64,000 bases of DNA from Undaria pinnatifida. Lineage: Eukaryota; Sar; Phaeophyceae; Laminariales; Alariaceae. A program made the translations under genes and the position numbers. The notes beneath the pieces are model-generated. The model was not told where the DNA came from. It saw only the letters and a program-made list of their open reading frames with translations, and made no database searches. The DNA lies in assembly GCA_012845835.1 (NCBI GenBank), contig JABAKD010000017.1:5258151-5322150 (forward strand). The letters are read 5' to 3'. This document shows, in pieces, positions 47,101 to 58,111 of the stretch (within the stretch, counting starts at the first letter, position 1; every line of letters starts with the position of its first letter).

Positions 47101-50100
47101 TGCAATGATATTGTAACACAAAAACATTCATTGCTTTTAAACAAATTTTGATAGTACAGTGTAACACGATACATTATATTATAATGCGATACGATATTAT
47201 AACGCAGTAACGAGATTACAATCTACCGCGATACGATATTCTTATCACAATAACGATATTATCTTCCAACACCGATATTTTAACACTATACATGTGTAAC
47301 GCGGCAGGTTCTCGGTGGACACCTTCTTTTTCGTGTCCGGCTTCTTGGTGGTGTACGCCATGCTGCGCCGCTTCAAGCACGACCACAACGGGACCAAGGT
47401 CAGACGTGTGATAAGATGGCACGGGGGTGATCCCTCTGCAGTGCCGGCGGTGATCCCTCTACCTTGTCGGTGGTGGTCCCTCTACAGTACCAGTGGTATT
47501 CCCTCTACATTGCGGGTGGTGCGTAGTCCGTTTACCTCCTAAAGTAGTGCGTACCAGGTATTAGTTAAGTTGTAGCCCCTCTATGGTGTCGGTTTGTACC
47601 AGCCGGAAATACCGGCACAATACCGGCAACCGGCACTGCTCGGCACACACTGCCACTACTGATTGCTCCCATCTGTGCCAAGCGATTTTCATAGACGTTA
47701 TGGCGGGCGAGTACTCAACCGGCACTATAGAGGGACCACTGCTGTATTTTGCAGGGCTTGTCACGCTTTGGATCATGGCTCGCGGGTCGGATCGGGCCAG
47801 GGTGGCCCGGTTCGACCCGTGATATGCCAAACCCTCCTGACCCGGCCCGACCCGACCTGTCCCCGTAAAATTTTCAACACCTCCTGACCTGTCCTGACTC
47901 GACCCGCGACTTTTGAAAATGCCTCCCGACCCAACCCGCGGGCCGGGTCATGAACCGTGGGTGGCCCGGGGGGAAGCCCTGGTGTTTTGTATCCGTCCCA
48001 TTACCTACCGTGGTATGCATTTTTTTCTTTGGTTCGGTTTCCCTTCTGTTTAGACGCGTGGTAGGATAGCGGTGACACTTTTTTACGCTAGCGTGTTTGT
48101 TTGTTTTCTGATTTTGTTTCTGAATTTTTTTCGGGGGCTGCTTAATCGACATCGTCGTAACATCGTTTCTTGTTTTGCAGTGTACATATGGAATGTTTCG
48201 AATACGTCAGCTGTGAGTTCGATATCATTTTTTTTGTAAACGAGTCGACCGAGTCGACACTCACCGTTTGCAAGCTGCGTGATCATCCGGTCGTGCGGGT
48301 TTTCGGTCCTTGAGAGGATACTCATCGTTGCAAGCTGCGTGATACTCCGGTCGCGCGTTTCTACTCCTTGAAGATATATTAGTCCCCTGGATTTTTGTCC
48401 TGGGCGATTTCGTTGCATACCTTGACCATGGGATTCATCGGGTTTCCACTTTTTTTTCGTCTCGGAAATCAGTTTTTGCCTTAGAAGGCAATGTAGAGGT
48501 TCTCAAGTGGTTAAAAGTCTCAGATAAAACAATGCTTGGTGCACCTCAAGCCTAGTAGGCGTCTTTAGTAACTCAGACCAGGGGTCATACACCAGCCTCC
48601 CCCGCCCCCCCCCGCCCCCCCCCTCGCCCGTCCGAACTGCGATTCATGCCTTTATCTTTTATGGCGAGAGGAGTTGATCACCATTTTTTTCTGTTTGACG
48701 TATACCTCGCCGACCCGGGTCGGTTTGTTGGGGGCTGTCAGTCAGCAGGGTTTGACGACTAGTTGCTGTTCGCGAGGAGGCCAAACCGACTAGCTGGATG
48801 TACTTGTCCAAGTCGGTTGGACTTAGGCTACGGCGTTACAGTGTTATGAATAGTTATTCCTCGCATCACCCTGTTGACCCTGGTACTACTGTTAATACCT
48901 TGTGCCAAGGGGGATCGCCGACGTAGATCCTTCGTGAGGACGTACACACCCCGTGAAACGCGCGATCGGAGAGTCACACACAAACATGCAAATATGATTT
49001 TTGCCGAAATGCTTGATCTCACAGCAGAATGGTGTTTTTTTTTTTATTATTAAAATATCGTGTTGTACCCGATTTTCACTTAACAACAAGCTTTGGAAAA
49101 AATTGTTGACGCAGCGTGACGAAACACTTTTTCCATGGCGATGTATATCGCGGAGCCGAAAAGCACAATATCGTGACTGCAGATGGATAGCCACTCGCGT
49201 GAGTGGCTGTACGCCTCCAAAGCATGAGACCCCAAGCGTGGGCATCACGCATCCCAACGTTGCCCTAGTCTTTGACCAGTTTGACCAGCAATTCGTACAT
49301 GGGTTTTTTCTTATTTTTCGTGCAAAACCGCGCTTCAATTCGTCAGCCACCATTTCTTAAGGGCGGACCTTAACTTTACGTCATCCCATGGATAAACAGA
49401 AGGCTTGCGATGTTTTTGGCAATCTCCGCTGCCAATCGTGGAGAAGAGGTATTGAGCAAGCCTTACTAAAAGTACCCCCCCCCCCCCCCCGGCGCGCGCC
49501 CGTGTATTTTCATGCCAAATTTCGTGTCATATGGTAGGCGAGGAAGGTCTCGTTGTGGCTGCCTTTCTTCTACCTCCATCGTCTGCTCAGGATCACCCCT
49601 TCATATATCTTCAGTCTCCTCATCTGGTGGAAGGTGACGGCAGAGGCTATATTATATCGATATCGATATCGATATTGATATCGATATTGAAATCGAAATT
49701 GATCTTGATTTTTATGTTTATGCAGTGTTCTCGATTTAAACTCGATGTCGATATAATAGACATCTTCTAGAGTATCACGCATTCGTATATGTGCAGTCTG
49801 CTCATCTGGTGGGGGAGAAATGCGTATATTGATATCGATGCTGATTTCAACATTGTTGTCGAGATTGATGATGACATTGATATGAATGCGTTGCTATCGA
49901 TTCTGTATCGATCTCGTGTATATGGTCAGTCGGCTCGTCTTGTGGAAGGTGGGGGCACAAAATGCGTTTACGTCGAGAGAAATGTCAACATCGTTATTGG
50001 TATTGATACATATTGACGCCGAGACTAATATCGACATTGGTATTGATGTTGACTTTGAGAGTGAAATTGGTATGTTATGCTGATATTGACTTCCTGACAA

Positions 50101-53100
50101 TGCTATTGATATTGTTAATGTTACTGATGTTGATTGTGTTATCGATGTTGATATTTTTACCGATATTGTTATTGACGCTCATGGTGATAGTGATATTGAC
50201 ATTGATAGTGATAAATGACTTTGATATAATAGTGATATAGTGATAATGGTATTGATATTGATATCGATATGATACTGACATAATGTTGATATCGATATCG
50301 GATATATATAGAAGAAACGACCCTTGCTATATACTATGCCCACTTACTGGAAAGCCCGAGAAGCCTGAAGGTGTCTCTCTGTCTGCGCCTGTCTGTCAGT
50401 CTGTCTGCTCTGTCGATCGATCTGCCTGTCTGTCGGTCTGTCTGTGCGTCTGTCTATCTGTCTCATTCGACCTCTCTGTCCCTGGATGTCTGAGTACACC
50501 CCGTCCGTCGTCTCTCTTGCCCCCGGCCGATATGTAACAGCTAGCTGTTTTCATGGGAGAAGGGCCCTTCTGGTATCGATGGGAGTTCTTCACTGGCGTC
50601 TGCGATAGGTACTGGGGAATGGGGGTGGGGGGGTGGGGTAAGGGTAGCGGAGGAAAGGGGGGGGGGGGCGTATTCTTTTGTTGCTCGCTGTAGTCATTTG
50701 ATCATTGACCACGCATCCCTTTCGAGACGGAGCACCGTTCCTACTCCTAGTAGAGATACATCCAACACTTGGGCGCTCATTACGCGTTTTCCATATTATT
50801 ACATACGTAATAACTGTTAGCTTATCGTAACCCCTTCCTGTTTCGCGGTTTGTGGCCACCTTATGTCTCCTAGGATAGTGATCGTTTTTTCTCTACCATC
50901 TAATGTACCAATTTTTTTCAATGTCACATCCGTCAATTTTCCTCATCTGGGGGGGGTGGGGACCGGGTGGGCGGGGTTGGGGGAAGGGGGAAAGGGAAGA
51001 GGGGGACGGGGAGCATGGGGGTGTGGTGGGGTGGGGTATAGAGTGAGGCGGAGGGTGGGTGGATGAGCGGCGGGGGGATTGGGACTTACGGTGATGTGGG
51101 AGGACTTTTGTATTGTCAAGAGAAGGGAGCACGTGACGGGCATGTTTTGAAGCGATATGGGAGTGGGCTCGTTTGGTTTAGAGTGGTGCAAAACCCTCGA
51201 TGACCTCCCCGCCCCTCTTCAGTCCCTCCACATTTCGTGGAAACCTCCAGAATGCCCCCCCCTCCCTCCCCCCCCCCGGCCCCACCGCCGCTTTTCGCGT
51301 TCACGTTCCACTGTAAGAAGTATATATAAGAAAGTTTTGGTGGCCTGCCAACTTCTCCGACCCCCCGCTGAATCTGTGATCCACGCGCAAGAAGGCACGC
51401 ACAAGGTGCGGAAATCCGCCTCACAAGTGGTTTTAAGTAGGAAGAAACCTTCCCGTCATGCGGCTCGTCGGGCACCTCACGTCGCTTCGCGCTTGATCCA
51501 CGCAATGTCTGCCCGTTCGTTGAAAACCCGACGTGCTCCGTACTGTCTTTGTACGGTTTTGAGGAGCTATGGTCTTTGAGACTACGGTTACGCGTGCAAT
51601 TTGCACCCCCCCGCCCCTGGCGTCCACCTGGCTACTGCAAGGACAGCAGAAAATGGTTTCGATCATCTACCCCCTCCTTGGTCATTGAAAACCCGACGTG
51701 CTCGATCCCGGCATCGTAGGGGTGCGAGGGTCTACGGTCTTAACACTGCGGTTATGTGTGAAATGAGTACCCCCCCCCTCCCCCCGCCCTCGTGTCCACG
51801 TGATCACTGTAAACACTGCGACAAAAGGTAGTCGTGGTCTACCCCCCCCCCCCCCCCCCCCGGGGGAAGACCCGACGTGCTCCGTCCTGACATTGTAGGG
51901 ATGCGAGCGTCTATGGTCTTAACACTGCGGTTCTGCATGAAGTGAATACCTCCCCTCCGAAGCCCTCGCGTTTACGTGGCTACTGTAACAACTGCGGAAA
52001 ATGGTTGTGGGTGGTCTACAACCCCCCCCCCCCCTGCTCTTCGTCGTATTGCTACTTAGACATGTATGGAAACCCGCTGAATGCCTGCCGTCCCCCCCGT
52101 CCCTTTGCTTTCTTTACTGTTGTTTACGACACCACAAGCAGGTTCTGGTGGTCCAACGTACTGTACGTGAACAACATGGTTCCGTGGCACAGGGAGTCGA
52201 CTGAGGAATGCTTTTATCACACGTGGTACCTAGCCGACGACATGCAGGCGAGATTGTATGTCGTTTTTCTTTCTGACTCGATAAACCTGAGGAAGGCAGG
52301 AAGCCATCTGCTTCCGCTGTCGAACCTGTGACGTGATAGTGACAAGGTAAATCCGTGACCGGGCGCTTAGCTTGACGCTTACGGCGCGTTCTTGTAGGAG
52401 CAAAAACTTGTTCCCCACAAAAAGGGGTGATGCATAGTAAGCATAGCCGCTTTGGATCCGAACATGAACCACTTTGGGCAATTTGTTAAGCCAATACAAT
52501 CGTGGCAAAAAAATGGATAATTTCACTATTTCACAATCAGTACGTGTATTCCTGTAGTACTTACAAGCTTTTCCCTTCGGGATGGATGCGATTGGCTGGA
52601 AATCGCTGGGGGATAGCGAGTTGAAACTGGGGGGCAAATTCTTGAGAGCCTGAAAGCGAAAAAAACAATTGGCCACACCTCGCAATTAACCCGGCAAGCA
52701 ACACCGACCAGCCCAGACAAGCTTATAGTTAGTCTATGCACTTCGTCGTACACTATTACGGAGGACTATAGTAAATAGGACCAAATATTGTTCGTAAAAA
52801 TAGATGAATATATAGGTTTTTGTGTCCACCGTAGGTCCTATTTACTAGGGTCCCCCGTAATACATGTTTCCACCGTTTCCCGGTGCATTTTGTGAGCCGT
52901 TTTATGGCGTGTAATCGAGCTGTGGATGAGGGGCACACGAATCAAAAAGGAAAAAAACGCCTCCACAATGAATCGCCACCCTGTGGGAATGAAGATCATG
53001 CCAGTGGGTTTGGAACTCCCCAAGAACTAGACTAAACTGTGCAACTCGTTTTGGTGCTTGTCGGTAGTACTTGTCGGGTTGCTCGCGCGGTTGGGGTCGT

Positions 53101-56100
53101 CGCACGGTAGGTGTTTCACTTTTTGAGCCAAAAAAAGGTATACCTCTGGCCGGTTGAGCTACTCGAGTGTGAAACTATCGGCTATTAAGGTAATTTCACG
53201 AGTATTATGTTTGTCTTAGGACTGCGAACGCATGCCTGTGCTGGTCGGATTGCGCGAACGAATGTTATCTTCGAAAAGTCATGTTTCGGGCGATGTTGGT
53301 GTTGACATTGAGCCTAGCTCCTCGTGTTGGGAGCCCAGAAAGTTCTTGGAATCTGCTGCACACCCGAACGTCGGGTGACTCGGTGGCTAATTGTTTTTTT
53401 GTTTGCTTTCAAGAATCCCCCCCCCCCCCCCCCCCCCGCCCCCCCCAACTTTCAACTTGGCTTGGGACTCCCCCTGGGCTTCAAGCAAACCATGTGCCGA
53501 TGTGGAACACCTGGTTTACTTGTTGCTTTAATGCGTCGTAGTATACCCCCCCCCCCCCCCCGCCCCCCCCCCCCCCCCCGGTTCCATACGAGTACGCCCC
53601 TTTTGGTCTCGGAAATAGGAGTGTGGTATGGGAATTTTTGTTTCGTGTCCTAATGACTTGACAAAATACATGTTTCAGTCCGGTAAAGGCTTCTGTAGGG
53701 GGCCGTTATTGACGGCACGGTGCAAACGAAGAACACAACAGCAACTTGCCAATATTTCGGATTTTGGTTTTGGTTTTTCATGTCTTGCGATCGCAAATAC
53801 AAGTAGCAAATCCCAGGTTTTAAATATCTGACGAAAAAAAAGCACGTATGATGGAGTGCACACGGCTATTTTGGCACGTCAAAAATTCTCCTAGTATGAC
53901 AATTTAGTCGTACGGTCGCTGTGGAAGTGGTCCCCTGTAGTGCCGACATCTGCACTATAGAAAGAAATATCGGCACTATAGAAGAAACCGGCACTACTCC
54001 GCATGCTGCCACTACTGGTTGTTCCCACTTGTGACATACGATTCGAAGGCACTATAGCGGGCAGCCGGCACTACTCAACCGGCACTATAGAGGGAATGCT
54101 GCTGTATGCTTACGGCCTTATTGTATGCGTCGAAAACAAGCATTACGTCGATTTTTGATTCGGCCATACGAATCATCCATTGAAACCGCTGGGGTATGGT
54201 GTGTTGCAGCGCGGAGGGATGTGCAACACCCTCGCCACTGATGGTGCTTGTAATAAGGCGTTTGTGGGATGCCAAATTTGGTTGGGTAGGAAAAAAAAAC
54301 TAATCAAGTGTTAAGACCGACGAACGTCACAAGCCCAAGGCTAATCCAAACCCAACCCACCAAAAATTCGATGATTTTTTTAGTTCTCTAGTACATTTGT
54401 TTTTTACTTTCTAAATGAATTGTACTTGGCTTGGTTCGCCTTTATTTTTGCTCATCCCTTCTGTTTTCGTCGCACTTTTCCTTCTTCATCTCCCTCCCTA
54501 GATGTAAGCCATATCCGGGGATCCATAAGCTGGCTCTTCTTCCCCCTCCCCACTACGATACACGCATTCGTGACTATCGCGAAAATAATTTGGCCCTTTT
54601 CTCCCATCGTCGACTCCCATCGAATTGCACTAACGCTAGCCCTGCCGCCCCCCCCTATATACAAACCTAACCCTCCAAGCAGTTCTACGTGTTAAGCCCG
54701 CTGTTGATGGTGCTGTACATGCGGCGGACCAGCTTGGGCATCGCGGCTACGGCGGCTGCCATCCTCGCCTCTTCTGGCGCGATGGCTGTTGGGACGTACG
54801 TGAGGGGGTGGTCGGCCCTGACTCTAGACGGCTCTTGGGTCGTCAAGTACTCGCAGGTAAGAGCTGCCTACGCTTTCGTTGTATTGTGACTACAGTAGTT
54901 TTTTTTTGTATAATGATTGTTGTTATTTGATGGGTCAACCTGTTTTTTGTTTGTTTCGTTTTTAACATCCCTTATTTTGGCTTCGCAGTTGTCCCTGCTG
55001 CTCCGCTCGTAGACGTAACTCAGGCCCGGGGTCACTAACTAGGATTTTCTTTCCCCTCCCCACTGCGATACGTGCCTTCGTTCTTTCGTGGAAAGATTCC
55101 AGCTATTTCTTCCCTCTTTAGACTCGCATCGAATTGGTACCATAATACGCCCCATCCTCTTCGTCTTTCTTCCTTCGTGTTTTTTTTTTTGTGACCCGTG
55201 CAGGAGACGTATACCACCCCGTACTTCAGGATAGTGTCGTACTTGATGGGCATGCTTTTCGCTATGCTGTGGCACGAGAAGCAGGCAAGAGACTTACCAG
55301 TATACTGGTCAGACGTACCAGTATTCTGGCCACCAAAGAGAGATATTTCAATCAGTGCACTTGTGCATGCATGCTAGTAGTGTACTCGAGCGTATCAGCA
55401 TGGTATACTTGAGGATAGTTTTGTGCTTGACCGGCATGCTCTTCGCCGTGCAGTGGCACCAGAAGCACTCGAGATACTGATCTCAGTGTACTGGTTAGAC
55501 TTATCAATGTACTGGTTCGACTTACCAGTGTAGTGGCTAGACTTACCCGTGTACTGGTTATGTTTCCCATGGTACTGGTTAGACTTACCAGTGTACTTAG
55601 ACTTACCAGTGTACTGGTTAGACCTACCAGTGTACCGGTTAGACTTACCAGTGTACTAGTTATACTTACCAGTGTACTGGTTAGACTTACCAGTGTACTG
55701 GTTAGACTTACCAGTGTACTGGCTAGACTTACCAGTGTACTAGTTAGACTTACCAGTGTACTGGTTAGACTTACCGGTGTACTGGCTAGACTTACCAGTG
55801 CACTGGCTAGACTTACCAATGTACTGGTTAGATTTTGCCGTTGTACTGGTCAGACTTGCCAATGTACTAGTTAGACTTACCAGTGTACTGGTTAGGCTTA
55901 CCAGTGTACGGGCTAGACTCACCTGTGTACTGGTTAGATTTGCCATTGCACTAGTTAGACTTACCAGTGTACTGGTTAGTCTTACCATTGTTGTACTGCC
56001 CACCAAAGAACAACATACCCGTATGTGCATTTAATATAGAATATCATTGCTCACGCTCGGTCGGCAGCCTCTTCGCCGTGCTGGGGCACGATAACCAGGC

Positions 56101-58076
56101 GAGGGAAATACCAGCATACTGGCCACCGTTGAAGGAAAATACCGGTACAGCAGTCGTGGTCCCTTGATAGTGCGGTGCCTTACCAGACCGCAATAACCGC
56201 ACTAAAGTGGGACTCCACACTATCACGGGACATTGGATTACTCTCTAGGAGTTACGGTCGCGACAAGATGTTTATCCGCACTGAACAGGCACCCCGCACT
56301 AGGGAGCACCGCATTAACGCGGAACCCCAACTGTATTCTATGGACTTGGGCTATAAACTTGTCTCAGCTGGTCGGTGTTACCGGTGCCTTAACAGACGGG
56401 CAATGGCCGCACTAAATTGAGACCCCGCACTATCACGGGAGAGGTGAATATCCTCTAGGATGAGGTCGTGAAAATACTGTTTTACCGCACTAAGCAGGAA
56501 CCCCGCACTTAAGGGCACCGCACTAACGAGGGAGTTCCACCGTGTATACTATAAAGTAGGCTATGAACTCGTCTGCACTGGTTGGTGTTACCGGTGCCTT
56601 ACCAGACCGCGATAACCGCACTAAATCGGGACCTCGCGCTATCACGGGGCAGTGGAATGCACTCTAGGATAAGGTCCTGACAAGACATTTCACCGCATTA
56701 AACTGGGACCCCGCACTAAAGGGCACCTCAACATCGCGGAACCCCGACTGTATACTATAGACTTAACTTTGCACTCGTCTCGATTCGTTGGTGTTACCGG
56801 TGCCTTTCCAGACGGAGAAAACCGCGCTAAAGTGGGACCCTGCGGTATCACGGGGCATCGGGGTACTCTGCATGTAGTATGAAGTCGTGACAAAGAGATT
56901 GTAAACGCAATAAAACGGGACCCCGCAGTAAAAGGCACCGCAGTAACGCGAGACCACGACTGTATACTATAGATTTAGCTATAAACTCGTTTCGGCTGGT
57001 CGGTGTTACGTGTGCCTTGCCAGATGGCAACACCTGCACTAAAGTGGGACCTCGCACTATCTGGGGACATTGGAGTACTCCCTAGGATGAGGTCGCGCCA
57101 TGGCTTTTTAACCGCACTAAACTGGAACTCCGCACTAGAGGGCACCGGACTATCGCGGGACCCCCACCCTATACTACCACTATGTCCGGGAATATAAGCA
57201 ACATTTGGACATTAATGTCAACATAAAATTTTGCTTATATTCCCTGAAGGAGTGGAATAGGTTTAGGGTATAAGCTACTATCTCGTCGGGGCTGGTCGGT
57301 GCTACTTGCCGGATCACTTGCTGCCCGGTGGCTGATTTTTTCCAACGCTTCTTACGGCGTCATGACGGCGGCTTATTTTTTTTCAGGACTTCTTACGGAG
57401 TTATGACCAGGCCCGCGAGTCGGAGCAGGAGGTCTTCCCAAAACTCGCGGTTCGGATCGGGGCGGATTAGGAAGTGTTCGAAATTTCACGGGTCGGGTGG
57501 GATCGGGCCTGGAAGGCTTGCAAACGTCACGAGCCGGGTTGGGTCACCCATGACCCGACCTGACCCGCGAGAACTGATCAGACCCGCGAATAAATGATTT
57601 TTTTTCCTTTTGGGTTTGTCGAGGGTTTTCCCCCTGTTTGTCATGGCCACCCCTGGGGTTTCAAGCCCACCACACCCCGAAGGGGCAATGTGTGCAGTGG
57701 GTACCCCGTTTTAAGAGCGCCCCGTGACACGCCTAAACAAGCGCTCTTAACTACAAATTTCTCTTATCTGTAGTGGGAAATATATAGTTTTTAGTGTAGA
57801 CGGGACATGCCGATTTGACCGCTCTTAGGTCGCGAATGCTCTTATCCTGGGCGCTCTTAAATCGGCGTACCCACTGTACTGCAGCATGGTGTCGTGCTTG
57901 ATCGGCTTGCTCTATCGCCTTGCTGCGGCATGAGAAGCTGGCGAGGGCCTTTACCAGCATGCTGGCCATCGGTGAAGGCTATGTTGTGTCCTGTACTTCA
58001 GGATAGTGTCGTACTTGATTGGCGTGCGCTTCGTTCGCCCTGCTCTAGTACGAGAAGCAGGCGAGAGATTTGCCGG

Positions 58077-58111
<35 letters not shown>

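Noticed and set aside
55352-56034. Long frames on both strands with LTSVLVR- or VSLTSTL-type repeats
   Set aside because: A 21-bp tandem unit keeps frames open by arithmetic; the region lies in an intron.
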